DNA from: CAWAYH01 sp963786195
GTDB taxonomy: Bacteria > Acidobacteriota > Vicinamibacteria > Vicinamibacterales > 2-12-FULL-66-21
Length of the DNA stretch: 64,000 bases
Direction of reading: 5' to 3'
Assembly (NCBI GenBank): GCA_963786195.1
Contig: CAWAYH010000011.1
Span: forward strand, 372,001 to 436,000
A program made the position numbers and the translations under genes. Positions within the stretch are counted from its first letter, which is position 1. Every line of letters starts with the position of its first letter. The notes beneath the pieces were generated by a model that ran no database searches, was not told the origin of the DNA, and worked only from the letters and a program-made list of their open reading frames with translations. Positions 9,661 through 19,100 of this stretch are shown here, piece by piece.

Positions 9661-11199
9661 ATGCAGTTCGTTCTCGCGAACAGGCTGCTGGACCTAGCGG
9701 GCGGAACCGAGGTGCATCTCGTCACGCTCGGCGAGCAGCTCCAGCGGCTCGGGCACCACGTCGTGCTCTATTCCCCCGTGCTCGGGGCGTTTGCGGAGCA
9801 CGCGCGCGATCGCGGCCTCGCGGTGTGCGGCAATCCGGGTGAACTGCCGGACACCTCTGACGTCATCTTCAGCCAGGACACGCTCGTCGCGTACCAGATC
9901 GCCGAACGCTACCCCGAGGCGCTCAGCCTCTTCAGGATCTGCAACGACATCTTCGACTTCGGGCTGCCCCCTCAGCTTCACGGCGTCGTGGACCTCGTCA
10001 TCGTGCTCAGCGATCGGTACGAGCGCCTCGCCCGTGCGAGCGCAGTCGCGGCGCCGGTGCTTCGTCTGCGCGTGCCCATCGACGTCGATCGGCTCGTCCC
10101 GATCGGCACGATTCGCGCGCGTCCCAGGCGAGCTATCGTGCTCGGCAACTACGACGCGCGCTTTCAACTCGTGCGCGAGGTCTGGGGTCGAGAGGGCCTC
10201 ACGGTCGAGCACGTGGGCGGCGGGCAGCAAACGCATGATGTGGCGGCGGCGCTGGCGGATGTGGACATCGTGGTCGGGAAGAGCCGTGCGGCGCTCGATG
10301 CGATGGCGTGCGGGCGGGCCGTCTACGTGCTGGACATCTTCGGCGGAGATGGCTGGGTCACTCCCGATCGGTATGCGGCATTCGAAGCGGACAACTTTGC
10401 GGGCCAGGCGACCGATCGCGTGATCGATGCGGCCGCGTTGTCTGCCGATCTCTCCGACTATCGTCAGGAGATGGGCGTCGTGAACCGTGACCTCGTGCTC
10501 CAGCATCACGCCGCGCACGATCACGTGGTGGCGCTACTGGACGCGATTGCCGGGCGCGCTCCACAGGGTCGAAGTCGAGCGCCCATGCAGGAGCTCTCGC
10601 GGCTCGCCAACCTGCAATGGTCCTGGCAGCGCACGGCGCTCGAGCTCCGGTCGCAGCTCGATGCGCGGCTCACCGCCGCCGCACGGCAGGAGGATGTGGC
10701 GCAGCCTGTCGGACGTCACGTGCTGGTGGGTCCTGAACGCTATTTTCTGGGCGCCGAGCCCGCGCCGTCCTGGCACCCGCCCGAGCAGCATCCTGGATTC
10801 GGCGCGTTCCGGTGGTCCGGCCCGGGCCGCCGGGCGAGCATCGCCCTTCCCATCGTGTTCGATCGGGCCGTCGATCTGACCGTCGGCGTGTTCGCCGCGA
10901 TCTCGCCTGAGACGCTGGAGGCCGCGGAAGTCTGGGGCAACGGCCAGCGGCTCACGCATGAAGTCGAACGCCGCTCGAACGGGATGGTCGTGATCCGTGC
11001 TGGCGCGGAGCCCCGTGATGGAAACGGTGTCGAGCGCCTGGACCTCACCATCGTGGCGGAGACTCGCCGGCCTGTTGATCTCGGTCTGAACGACGACCGG
11101 CGGTTGTTGGGGATCGCGGTCGGGTGGGTGGATGTCGCGCCGCGTGGGGCAGGGCCGGGCACGGGGAGTCGCACGACGGAAGGAGCGCCTCAGTCGTAG
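9661..11199 (+). CDS. GT-B glycosyltransferase with an added C-terminal beta-rich domain
   Basis: 512 residues. The N-terminal half looks like a GT4-type glycosyltransferase: LAGGTEVHLVTLGEQLQRLGHHVVLYSP at the start, and a nucleotide-sugar region around VVGKSRAALDAMACGRAVYVLDIFGGDGWV (residues about 204-235). A helical linker (residues about 300-350) leads to a separate domain of about 150 residues (FRWSGPGRRASIALP, ERLDLTIVAETRRPVDLGLNDDRRLLGIAVGWV) that reads as beta-strand-rich and could be a carbohydrate-binding or assembly module. The gene follows the epimerase and ends 10 bases inside the convergent vapC gene. Donor and acceptor are unknown. Confidence 0.7.
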   Translation: MQFVLANRLLDLAGGTEVHLVTLGEQLQRLGHHVVLYSPVLGAFAEHARDRGLAVCGNPGELPDTSDVIFSQDTLVAYQIAERYPEALSLFRICNDIFDFGLPPQLHGVVDLVIVLSDRYERLARASAVAAPVLRLRVPIDVDRLVPIGTIRARPRRAIVLGNYDARFQLVREVWGREGLTVEHVGGGQQTHDVAAALADVDIVVGKSRAALDAMACGRAVYVLDIFGGDGWVTPDRYAAFEADNFAGQATDRVIDAAALSADLSDYRQEMGVVNRDLVLQHHAAHDHVVALLDAIAGRAPQGRSRAPMQELSRLANLQWSWQRTALELRSQLDARLTAAARQEDVAQPVGRHVLVGPERYFLGAEPAPSWHPPEQHPGFGAFRWSGPGRRASIALPIVFDRAVDLTVGVFAAISPETLEAAEVWGNGQRLTHEVERRSNGMVVIRAGAEPRDGNGVERLDLTIVAETRRPVDLGLNDDRRLLGIAVGWVDVAPRGAGPGTGSRTTEGAPQS

Positions 11200-11561
11200 G
11201 CGATGCGCAGCTCCCTCGCCAGCGTGGCCAATCGGGGATCCATCGTCCACAATTTCAAGCGCCCGACAAGGGCCGACGCGAGCAGCTGCGCATCGACCCA
11301 GCCAATCCCGCGGCCGTGTAACCGGTGGTGGCGCACGAACGCGACGACTTCGACGTGAGACACGACTGGGGCCTGGTGCATCTGCTCGTAGTCTGCGAGC
11401 AGTTGCTTGCGGCCACCCACGTCGCCCATCAAGAGTTCTCCGTACACGAACTCGTGTCCGGTGACTTCGTCGCGATCCAGCAGCTCGGCCAGGTCAGCCG
11501 CGTACGGCGCACGGTTGGAGAGGAAGCGAATCCAGACCGACGTGTCGACCAGAACGATCAT
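11190..11561 (-). CDS. vapC: VapC-type PIN-domain ribonuclease toxin
   Basis: 123-residue PIN domain with the expected acidic residues: Asp6 (VDTSVWI), Glu42 (YGELLMG), Asp90 (GWVDAQLLASAL) and Asp108 (MDPRLATLA). VapC toxins are metal-dependent RNases, usually cutting tRNA or rRNA. The start overlaps the antitoxin stop by 4 bases, the usual coupled arrangement. It lies at the left edge of the accessory island and overlaps the end of the convergent glycosyltransferase gene. Confidence 0.87.
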   Translation of the reverse strand: MIVLVDTSVWIRFLSNRAPYAADLAELLDRDEVTGHEFVYGELLMGDVGGRKQLLADYEQMHQAPVVSHVEVVAFVRHHRLHGRGIGWVDAQLLASALVGRLKLWTMDPRLATLARELRIAYD

Positions 11562-11776
11562 GCCGCGGAGTGTCTGGCTCGTGACGGGCGTTCACGCCGC
11601 CGTCTGACCGCACGTGCGTGTGGCTCGGAGCCGCGAAGCGCGCGGAGCCGCTGGTACGCGCCGTGCCGGACCAACGCCTCGAGACCGAGTCGAACGGTCT
11701 CGGTATCCGTCCTGGCTCCCGATGCCGATCTGGCGTCACTCAACAGGCGCTCATCAATGTGCAGGGTCTTCTTCAT
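11558..11776 (-). CDS. vapB: VapB-type antitoxin
   Basis: 72-residue protein from the ATG at 11776. It opens with MKKTLHIDERLLSDARS, typical of ribbon-helix-helix VapB antitoxins (type II, VapB-antitoxin family), followed by a helix (DTETVRLGLEALVRHGAYQRL) and an Arg-rich tail that would wrap the toxin. Upstream in-frame codons exist, but the palindrome at 11790-11803 occupies that space. The gene precedes vapC with an ATGA overlap. It should neutralise VapC and repress the operon. Confidence 0.8.
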   Translation of the reverse strand: MKKTLHIDERLLSDARSASGARTDTETVRLGLEALVRHGAYQRLRALRGSEPHARAVRRRRERPSRARHSAA

Positions 11777-11789
11777 CCATACGATTATG

Positions 11790-11803
11790 CCATACCTGTA
11801 TGG
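11790..11803. promoter_or_regulatory. Palindromic operator candidate upstream of vapB
   Basis: CCATAC-CT-GTATGG, perfect 6-base arms, 14 bases upstream of the vapB ATG. VapBC complexes commonly autoregulate by binding such palindromes over their promoter. The surrounding bases are noticeably AT-richer than average for the window. Confidence 0.5.
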
Positions 11804-11909
11804 TTCATGACTGCCCATCCTCATTCTCTACGGTCTCGCCCAAGCCAGATTAGGACGAACGATGAGCCGATCGGCCGAGGCATTGCGCATTGCAGCTGTG
11901 GAGGCTGCG

Positions 11910-12530
11910 ATGCCTAGGACGACCCTCCTGCTGCTTTCCTTTGTCGCTCTCGCCGGTATGCCGGCCGCTGCGCGCGCACAGACCATCGCTGCTGCGGCCG
12001 AGCTTTCCCCTTGGCTGAGGACTGGCGGCACGCTCGGCGCGACGGAACTGGGTTGGCTGAACGCGGGTGCGCCGGTCGACTTCTCACCGTCCGCGCTGGG
12101 GCGATCGGTCGACGCTCAGCGTCAGGACGTCGATCCCGGAGTGACTCGGGGCGAGCGTGGGCGCCGATCGAGAAAAGGCGCGCTCATCGGGTTGCTCGTC
12201 GGAGCCGTTGCGTTGCCAACGATCTACGGCATCAGGACGGAGATGGTGTGCGGTCCCTACCGGGGCACGATCCACGCCTGCGATGACGAGTGGAGCCTGG
12301 GCACGACTATCGTCGTGTGTGGCAGTGTTGGAGCAGTCGTGGGAGCGGCGGTCGGAGCGGCCATTGGTGCCAGACTCACACACCGCGACCCGGTGTTCGG
12401 CAATCAGCGATTGCGGTCTCGGCTCTCGATGGGCACGTTCATGAACGGCCGCAGCATGGGCTTGCGCCAGTCGTCTGAAGTGGTCACAATGACTACATGC
12501 CAGCGAATGTCGTCGGCGCACGTGAGCTGA
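11910..12530 (+). CDS. Secreted or envelope protein with glycine-zipper segment, unknown function
   Basis: 206 residues from the ATG at 11910, preceded by GTGGAGG. A clear signal peptide (residues 1-24, LLLLSFVALAGMPAAARA with a likely Ala-Arg-Ala cleavage site) is followed by a polar stretch, then hydrophobic Gly-rich segments: GALIGLLVGAVALPTIYGI and VVCGSVGAVVGAAVGAAIGARL. Small-residue spacing of the second resembles glycine-zipper membrane segments. No family recognised. The last 34 bases overlap the following antitoxin gene, an unusual layout; the true end may be earlier if the C-terminus is frame-altered. Confidence 0.5.
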   Translation: MPRTTLLLLSFVALAGMPAAARAQTIAAAAELSPWLRTGGTLGATELGWLNAGAPVDFSPSALGRSVDAQRQDVDPGVTRGERGRRSRKGALIGLLVGAVALPTIYGIRTEMVCGPYRGTIHACDDEWSLGTTIVVCGSVGAVVGAAVGAAIGARLTHRDPVFGNQRLRSRLSMGTFMNGRSMGLRQSSEVVTMTTCQRMSSAHVS

Positions 12531-12784
12531 AGGTGCGCCTCGGTCGGTACCTTCGCCGGGTCCGGCTGGGACACCGGCTCGTGGTGACCGATCGCGGGCA
12601 GCCTGTGGCCGAACTACGACCCATTGGGGGAAAGGCCGGCGTCGACTCGCGCCTCGCGGAACTGGAAGCGAAGGGAGTGCTGACGCGTCCTACGAGGAAG
12701 CGGCTGACGCCGTTCCGACCGATCGAGGGACGTGGCGATCCGTTGTCAGATGCCGTGCGCGAGGATCGCGACGATCGGTTCTGA
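12497..12784 (+). CDS. Phd/YefM-type antitoxin
   Basis: 95 residues. VGARELKVRLGRYLRRVRLGHRLVVTDRGQPVAELRPI is the standard Phd/YefM N-terminal DNA-binding fold (helix, strand, turn at DRGQPVA). The C-terminal half, ending DPLSDAVREDRDDRF, would be the toxin-binding tail. Its stop shares one base with the start of the PIN toxin gene. It should repress the pair and neutralise the toxin. Second toxin-antitoxin pair within 1 kb of vapBC, on the opposite strand. Confidence 0.82.
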   Translation: MPANVVGARELKVRLGRYLRRVRLGHRLVVTDRGQPVAELRPIGGKAGVDSRLAELEAKGVLTRPTRKRLTPFRPIEGRGDPLSDAVREDRDDRF

Positions 12785-13200
12785 TGCGGTACTGCGACGC
12801 CAGCGCGCTCGTAAAGCGGTATGTCCGAGAGAAGGGCAGCGTGAAGGTTCGCCGCCTGCTTTCGTCCGGCACAGCAGCCACCAGCCGATACTCGGCGGTC
12901 GAGATCGCTTCCGCCCTGGCACGCCGGACGCGGAACGGCGCGTTGTCAGAGTCCGAGCGTGATCGGGCCCTGGCGGCGCTGGAGGAAGACATGACCGCGT
13001 TCATCGTCGTGGAACTGACCGGCGACATCGTGGTCCGTGCTCAGGCGTTGCTGCGCCGTTACTCGCTCCGTGCCGGTGACGCCGTCCAACTCGCGAGTTG
13101 CCTTCATCTGCGCGACCAACTCGAGGACGATGTTGACCTGATCGCCTTCGATGATCGCCTGCTCGCCGCCGCACGGAGGGAGAAGGTGCGGCTCCAGTAA
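12784..13200 (+). CDS. PIN-domain toxin paired with Phd-type antitoxin
   Basis: 138-residue PIN domain: Asp5 (YCDASALVKRY), Glu40 (SAVEIASAL), Asp99 (RAGDAVQLASCL) and Asp123/124 (AFDDRLLAAA) form the expected acidic cluster. This matches the VapC branch that pairs with Phd-like antitoxins. The one-base overlap with the upstream antitoxin implies translational coupling. About 285 bases after it hold only a short unsupported reading frame before the convergent secreted-protein gene. Confidence 0.84.
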   Translation: MRYCDASALVKRYVREKGSVKVRRLLSSGTAATSRYSAVEIASALARRTRNGALSESERDRALAALEEDMTAFIVVELTGDIVVRAQALLRRYSLRAGDAVQLASCLHLRDQLEDDVDLIAFDDRLLAAARREKVRLQ

Positions 13201-13484
13201 GTGCTGCGGTCTGCGCAGACTAATCTTCCGGTCTCACCGTCCGCCGGACGTCGAGAGGGCGGGTACATGCTGCTGCAGACGCAGCGAATGGAAGTGTTGC
13301 TCGGGGAGCGCTACGAGGCTACGCTGAGCGACATCGAGCGATACCTGAGCGGTTTCACATTGAGATGGACCAGATCCCCTGGGGTCCTGCCATTTCATAC
13401 CGTGTAATGGGCGGAGGCGCGGGACCGGAGAGAAGATCCCTCGCCGGTCCCACAGTTGACTCTGTTCTTGGCAATCGCCGGAGT

Positions 13485-14132
13485 CTATCGGTCGATGTCC
13501 CGCGAGTGTTTTTTCGGAGTTGCCCTGTTCGGAAGCAGATCTGTTCGGACCTTCTTCGCGACCTCGACTCCCGGAGGGGGCAAGAACAGATCGTCTAAAG
13601 GCTCACCGATGACGATGTCCCGATACTCAGTGACATCGCCCGTATCCATCCTGGTGTAGATAGGGAACCCATTCAGCCCCACGGCGAGTCGCAGAACTCG
13701 TTCGTTAGGACGGCCTAGCTCATACACAGCTGAGCCGGCGACCGCGCCCGCTGCGCGCAAGCGGCCGCTCCTCGCAGCTAATACAGGTTTTAATCGAGCA
13801 ACGGCATCGTCGGACAGTGGGTATGACACCCAGCCCTCCGCGTCACCGAATCGGACGTATGTGGTCTGGGTTTGCTGATTGTGAATCGTGATCACGTCAC
13901 CAACGGGTCTTTTCAGAACGAGTGCGGTTGAGCCGTCACTACGTCGATAGAACATCCCCTCTTGTTGGGTTCCTTTGTGGATGACGACGTGTCGAGCCGT
14001 GAACGGAATCCATTCAGTCGGTAATTGAATCACGTCAGCCTGTGGCGCTTCATGTCCCCGCGCAGCCGCAAGCACTACGGCGAAAACAGCGCAGGGTACC
14101 GAGACGGCTGCGATCATTCGCTTGGTTGCCAT
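13485..14132 (-). CDS. Secreted protein of unknown function
   Basis: 215 residues. A signal peptide (MIAAVSVPCAVFAVVLAAARG) is followed by a mainly beta-rich sequence: EWIPFTARHVVIHKG, GSTALVLKRPVGDVITIHNQQTQTTYVRF, VLRLAVGLNGFPIYTRMDTGDVTEYRDI. No catalytic motif or lipobox seen. Base composition is visibly less GC-rich than neighbouring housekeeping genes. Together with the toxin-antitoxin pairs and the integrase remnant this suggests acquired DNA. Function unknown. Confidence 0.6.
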   Translation of the reverse strand: MATKRMIAAVSVPCAVFAVVLAAARGHEAPQADVIQLPTEWIPFTARHVVIHKGTQQEGMFYRRSDGSTALVLKRPVGDVITIHNQQTQTTYVRFGDAEGWVSYPLSDDAVARLKPVLAARSGRLRAAGAVAGSAVYELGRPNERVLRLAVGLNGFPIYTRMDTGDVTEYRDIVIGEPLDDLFLPPPGVEVAKKVRTDLLPNRATPKKHSRDIDR

Positions 14133-14193
14133 TGCGGTGCCCCTCCTTCATGCGTAGATTTTGCAGTCACTGTAGGTGTTCCACCAGCAAATC

Positions 14194-14414
14194 ATGAATG
14201 ATGGACCCGCCGAGCACCTGCCGCGACTCTCGTTCCATTCACTCCGTCATTCGTGCGCGTCGATCCTGCTCGCACAGGGCGTTCCAGTTCGTGACGTCGC
14301 GGAGATCCTCGGACACAGCGATGTGCGCCTCCCTTGAGCACCTACGCGCACGTCATCGAAGCGAGCCGCGACCGTGCGGCCGGTGTGATGGATCGTCTGC
14401 TCCAAGTGGGCTGA
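14194..14414 (+). pseudogene. Tyrosine integrase C-terminal remnant
   Basis: Only the catalytic C-terminus remains. FHSLRHSCASILLAQGVPVRDVAEILGHSDVRL carries the Leu-Arg-His and Gly-His-Ser motifs. The frame is lost near 14328 and continues one frame away as LSTYAHVIEASRDRAAGVMDRLLQVG, with the catalytic Tyr, to a TGA at 14412-14414. Reaching this frame needs one lost base or two extra bases. The N-terminal arm-binding and core domains are absent. It lies 88 bases from the 3' end of a tRNA-Thr gene, the usual chromosomal target for such integrases, and marks the right border of an island carrying two toxin-antitoxin pairs. Confidence 0.8.
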
Positions 14415-14501
14415 TCGAACGCTGTGGCTGTCAGATTGGCTGTCAATCGTGACTTGGCCCGTGGGCGGTGAGAATGAATCGCCGGAATTGTTCGGATATT
14501 C

Positions 14502-14577
14502 TGGAGCCGGCGCTCGGACTTGAACCGAGGACCTGCTGATTACGAATCAGCTGCTCTACCAACTGAGCTACGCCGGC
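14502..14577 (-). tRNA. tRNA-Thr (anticodon CGT), CCA encoded
   Basis: 76-base cloverleaf on the minus strand. Acceptor arms GCCGGCG and CGCCGGC pair perfectly. The D-loop region is AGCTCAGTTGGTAGAGC. The anticodon stem GCTGA/TCAGC closes the loop TTCGTAA with anticodon CGT. The T-arm contains GGTTCAAGTCC. The gene ends with discriminator T and a genome-encoded CCA. Its 3' end faces the integrase remnant. Confidence 0.95.
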
Positions 14578-14612
14578 ACTGAGGCGGGAAAGACGGACTA
14601 TTCTATCAAACC

Positions 14613-15029
14613 GTGGTCCGCACCCACAAACACACCATCTCGACCAAAGGCCAGGGCGACGCGCACGACGTCACGGACACCGTCACCGATGCCGTGCGCA
14701 AGTCGGGCCTCAGAGCCGGCATCGTCACGGTCTTCGTCGTCGGATCGACCGCCGGCGTGACGACGATCGAGTTCGAGCCGGGCGCCATCTCGGATCTCAA
14801 TCGCCTCTTCGAGGAGCTCGCGCCGAGAACGGGCGAGTACCGTCATCACCTCCGCTGGGGTGACGACAACGGATCGAGTCACGTCCGCGCCGCGCTCCTC
14901 GGGCCGTCGCTCACCGTGCCGTTCGAAGACAGCGGGCTGCTGCTCGGCACGTGGCAGCAGATCATGCTGCTCGAGTTCGACACGCGGCCGCGCAAACGAG
15001 AGATCGTGATCCAGATCGTGGGTGAATAG
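14613..15029 (+). CDS. yjbQ: YjbQ family protein (UPF0047)
   Basis: 138 residues from a GTG at 14613. Conserved features are GIVTVFVVGSTAGVTTIEFEPG, a His-rich segment EYRHHLRWGDDNGSSHVRAALLGPSLTVPF, GTWQQIMLLEFDTRPRKREIVIQIVGE, all diagnostic of the YjbQ/secondary thiamine-phosphate-synthase fold. The family's physiological role is unsettled (thiamin phosphate synthase activity has been reported). Length is normal. The stop codon abuts a heptamer repeat array that begins with the next base. Confidence 0.88.
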   Translation: MVRTHKHTISTKGQGDAHDVTDTVTDAVRKSGLRAGIVTVFVVGSTAGVTTIEFEPGAISDLNRLFEELAPRTGEYRHHLRWGDDNGSSHVRAALLGPSLTVPFEDSGLLLGTWQQIMLLEFDTRPRKREIVIQIVGE

Positions 15030-15124
15030 CTCTCAGCTGAGCTGAAAGCTCTGCTGCATTTGTTTTCTGCAGAGCTCTAAGCTGATGGCTGACAACTGAG
15101 AGCTGATAGCTGACAGCTGACGGC
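15030..15124. repeat. Degenerate heptamer array (GCTGACA-like) with internal hairpin
   Basis: Directly after the yjbQ stop are repeated seven-base words related to GCTGACA (GCTGATG, GCTGACA, GCTGATA, GCTGACA, GCTGACG) plus AGCTCTCAG copies. AGCTCTGC at 15047-15054 pairs perfectly with GCAGAGCT at 15069-15076 around a 14-base T-rich loop, so the region can fold when transcribed. It may also end yjbQ transcription. One of several period-7 arrays in the window. Confidence 0.65.
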
Positions 15125-15241
15125 TTTACCCTTACTTCACTTCTTCCTCACTTCCTGCATATGAGTCGTCATCAGCGCCTGTTACTTTCCGTTTTGCAGC
15201 GACGGAAATGACCTCGCTGTGCAATCGAAAGGCAGGAGCAA

Positions 15242-16063
15242 GTGAAGCACTCTCGTTCTTACGCAGCCGCCGGCGTCGGGACGGTGGCATTCGTCATGTG
15301 GTCCCCCGGGCAGAACAGGGCACTGGCGATTCGGCAATCAGCGGGGCCAGGCGTCGTGTACCAGGGAGCGGGACCAAACGTCGCGTCCATCCAGGCGGCG
15401 GTCGATCAGTTCAAAGCAGCGCTCGGCGGTATCAACAACCTCAACAACCCCGGACCGCTCGCGACGGGACGCCGTGAAATCAACTGGGACGGCGGCGGCT
15501 CGGCCACATCGCCCGGTCCGTCGCCCTTTGAAGTGTTCTTGAACAGCCGCGGTGGTCTGATGACGACCCCTGGCACCGGGTTCGTCCAGGCGCCGCCCTC
15601 AGGCCTCGCGACGATCTTCGGTAATCCCTCACTGGCGACGACGTTCCAGCCATTCAGCCTGCAGCGGCTGTTCGCGGCGATCGGGAGCACGGTCACCGAC
15701 GTGACCTTCTTCATTCCAGGCACCAACGGCGGGACGAACGCGGTGACGGCCGGATTCGGCGCGGTCTACGCTGACGTCGACAGCCCGGATGGTGGCGGAC
15801 CCGGCGTGCGGCAGAGCAAGGCGCAGGCGTCGGGTCTCGTCTTTTACTACGACGCCGACGGTCAGCTGCTCTACACGAGCGCGCTGCCTTCGTCGCCTGG
15901 AACCGCGAGCCTGTCGTTCTTCGGGATCGTGTTTTCCGACGCGCGGATCGCGCGGGTGCGAATCATCACCGGCAGCGCGACCCCGAACGCGGGCCTCGAC
16001 CCGGGCCTGGACCTCATCGTGATGGACGATTTCATCTACGGCGAGCCGCAAATCCAGCAGTAA
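15242..16063 (+). CDS. Secreted conserved hypothetical protein
   Basis: 273 residues. The N-terminal hydrophobic stretch (SYAAAGVGTVAFVMW) is a plausible export signal. The rest is Gly/Pro/Asn-rich and beta-rich: LNSRGGLMTTPGTGFVQAPPSG, GSTVTDVTFFIPG, GFGAVYADVD, LVFYYDADGQLLYTS, FFGIVFSDARIARVRIITGS, ending in LIVMDDFIYGEPQ. It has no membrane anchor or sorting signal at the C-terminus. The family seems familiar from soil Acidobacteria, but I assign no function. A GGAG motif precedes the ATG. A hairpin terminator candidate follows the stop. Confidence 0.6.
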   Translation: MKHSRSYAAAGVGTVAFVMWSPGQNRALAIRQSAGPGVVYQGAGPNVASIQAAVDQFKAALGGINNLNNPGPLATGRREINWDGGGSATSPGPSPFEVFLNSRGGLMTTPGTGFVQAPPSGLATIFGNPSLATTFQPFSLQRLFAAIGSTVTDVTFFIPGTNGGTNAVTAGFGAVYADVDSPDGGGPGVRQSKAQASGLVFYYDADGQLLYTSALPSSPGTASLSFFGIVFSDARIARVRIITGSATPNAGLDPGLDLIVMDDFIYGEPQIQQ

Positions 16064-16074
16064 GCCTGAGCCAG

Positions 16075-16107
16075 GACGGGTCCGCGCAATCGGTGCGCGC
16101 ACCCGTC
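16075..16107 (+). terminator. Hairpin terminator candidate
   Basis: GACGGGT pairs with ACCCGTC and, inside, CGCGC with GCGCG around a short loop. It lies 12 bases past the stop of the secreted hypothetical gene. The following bases (AATCTACAATCT) are AT-rich but not a pure T-tract. Confidence 0.5.
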
Positions 16108-16125
16108 AATCTACAATCTAAGATC

Positions 16126-16154
16126 CGCAAAACCGAAAACCGAAAACCGAAAAC
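16126..16154. repeat. Heptamer array CCGAAAA at a convergent gene junction
   Basis: About four tandem units of CCGAAAA (the first CCGCAAA-like) fill the space up to the base before the stop codon of the minus-strand kinase gene (stop complement at 16155-16157). Same unit type as the array at 24061. Confidence 0.7.
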
Positions 16155-19100
16155 CTACTCAAGCGTTTTGAGCAACGCCTCAGCATACAGGTAATCCAGC
16201 GTGCCGTGTCCTTCCGTCAGCGACGGCAGCAGCGGCGCGAGCACGTCGCGCGCCTCCGTGCCCCGGTCGCGATCCACGAGGAAGCCGGCAAGACCGCGCG
16301 CCGCGCGAAGCTCCAGCCAGCGCGCCCCCTGACGTCTGGCGATCTCGAGCGCCTCGTGAAACTTGCGCTCGGCCTCCGCTGTTGCACCGGTCGCCGCAAA
16401 CACTTCCGCCTGCAATCGGGCGTGCTCGGCGTCGTAGGCGTGCTGCCCGGTCGCGAGGGCCACCTGGGTGGACTCATCCAGCGCCGCCTGCGCGCGCGTC
16501 GCCAATCCGGACCGCAGGAGCGCGCCCGCGAAGAGCATGAAGTAGTAGGGCCGCAGCAACGCCGATCGCGTCAGCGTGTGCGCCGCCACGCCTTCTTCGA
16601 TGACGCGCAACCCGCGCTTCGAATCGCCGGTCTCGATGTACGCGCGGCCGCACAGCGGCGCGGCCCAGTACAGTTCCTGCGCGATTCCGTGCGCCTCACA
16701 GACGACCGACAGCTCGTCGTATGTGCTCTGGACCTCGCGCGGCTCGCGGCGCGCAATGTGCGCGAAGATCTCGAACAGCAATGCGAACGCCAGCGGCTGA
16801 GGATGATCGAGCGCGCGCGCATCCCGGACGGCCGCACGGACGACCTCCAGTCCCTTGTCGGGATACCCGCGCAGCGTCCACGTCCGCGAGAGCTCGCATC
16901 GGCAGAAGACCCCGGGCTCGATGCCCGTCTGCCAGACCCGGGCCGCGTGGAACGCCGGATCGTAGAGGGTGAGCGCCCGTTCGAGATGCGTGTGAGCGGC
17001 TTCGAGCTCGCCGAGGTGGAAGAGCGAGGCGCCCAGCGACCACTGCCCGATCATCTGCAGGTGGGGATCGCCCAGCCGCTCGAAGAGCGCCATCATCTCG
17101 AGCGCGATGTCGTGCGCGATCGTGATCTCGCCCGAGACGATATGGTGGGCCGACAGACCGATCAGGACGGGAATGACGCGCGACGGATCGTCGACCTGCC
17201 GCGACAGCTCGCGGGCGCGTCCGTATGCCGTGCCGACCTCCGCGACGGCGTAGCCGCGGAATGTCTTGATCGCCAGGCCGTACGTCATCTGGAGCGCGAG
17301 CTCGGCGGCCGCGCGTACCGGCCCCTGCGGTTCGTCTTTCAGCAGCGCCAGGCCGCGCTGGGCCAGACGCGCGGACTCGTCGTGCGCGTAGAGGCGGCCG
17401 GCTGCCTGCGCGGCGCGGTGCCAGAACTCCGACGCCCGCACGCCGTCGCGGGCGGTCTCGAAGAGCATGGCGATGTCCGACAGGCAGTCGCATTGACTGT
17501 CGCCGTATCGCGTGACGAGCCGCTCGGCGATCGTGCGGCTGAGCGCGGCTTTCCGCGTGGCGCGGAGCGCCTCGTAGAACGCGTGGTGATAGACGTGATG
17601 CGCGAACCGGTACCGCAGCGTCAGCGCGCGGTCGGGACCCTCGAACTCGTCGACGAACCGCACCAGCGCGTGCTCGCGCTCCAGCTTTTCCAGCCGATCC
17701 TCGATTTCGTCGGCCCTGTCCTCGAGCTGCAGCGCGCTCGCGACGATCGCCGAATCGAAATCCATACCCTGAACGCTGGCGGCGCCGAGGAGCCGCCGGT
17801 CGGTATCGTCGAGCGCGTCGACCTTGCGCTGCACCAGACTCCGGACCGACTCCGGCAGCTCGCGCTCGATCGCCGACAAGTGCTCGGCGAGGACCCAGCG
17901 GCCGTCGCGCTGCTGCAGCACCTGACGGCGTCGCAGGTCGCGCAGGAGATCGGCCATGAACAGGGGGTTGCCCTCGGTGCGCTGGTGAATCAGCGCGGCC
18001 AGGCCCGACGGGAACGCGTGTTCGGGAAACTGCAGCGCGACAAAGCGATCGACCGCCGCTTCGTCCAGGAACGACGGCGTGATGTCGCGGCAGAGGCCGT
18101 GGGCGATCAGATCGTGCTTCAACGACACGAACGGATGGCGCGTCTGCGCAAGGTCAGACGGCCGGCAGGTGGCGATGATCAGCAGCCGCGTGTTGTCCAG
18201 TCGTCGCGCCAGATATCCCAGGAGGTCCGTCGTCGACGGATCCGCCCAGTGGACGTCGTCGAACCAGAGGACGACCGGCTGCAGACGTCCGATTTCCTCG
18301 AGCAGCGACGCGATCTCACGCTTCAGTCGTTCCTGCGAGCCGCCGGCGGTCTGCGCCGCGAGCCGCGCGGCGGAGGAGTCGTTTTCGGTGGGCGGCATCA
18401 GCTGCGCGTACCAGCTCGGGGCGACCGCCCGGATCAGGCGCGACAGGCTGCCGAGCTGCTCGTTGCGCTGCAGGCTGTCCAGCGCTTCCAGCACCGGCAG
18501 ATAGGCTTCGCTGCCGGCCAGCCGCTCGGAGCAGCGTCCGCGCCCGATGCGCACCGGCTCGCCCGAGTCTTCCAGCTGACGCACGAACGCATCGACGAGC
18601 GTGGTCTTGCCCATCCCGGCTTCCGCCGAGATCACCACCATCCGCGCCTTGCCGCGCTCGGCTCGCTCGAACTCATGCCTCAGCGCGTCGAGCTCGGCCT
18701 CGCGCCCGACGATGTTCAAGGCCGTTGTCGTGCGGCGCGCCGAGACGGTGACCGACGAGAGTGCCGTCGCGATGCTCGAGTCGTGCGCGAGCGCGAGGCG
18801 ATACATGACTTCACTCGCGCCGGGGCGAAGCCTGCGGTCCTTCTGCAGCGATTCCAGGATGAGTTGATCGAGCGCCCGCGGCAGCTCGGGGTTGAGCAGC
18901 GACGGCGGCTCGGGCGTGTCCCACATGAGCGCGTGCAGCGTGCCGAGCTGCGAGGCAGCCATGAATGGATGCCGGCCCGTGACGAGCTCGTACAAGAGCA
19001 CGCCAAGCGCGAACACGTCGGCTTCCGGCGTGACGGGCTCGCCCCGCGCCTGTTCGGGGGCCATGTAGCCAATCGTGCCAAGGATGAGCCCGGCCTCGGT

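Noticed and set aside
13201..13484. Short open frames between the PIN toxin and the secreted protein
   Set aside because: No ribosome site, family motif or composition supports any of them.
14194..14414. Functional integrase
   Set aside because: Only the C-terminal catalytic part remains and the frame breaks between the His and Tyr motifs.
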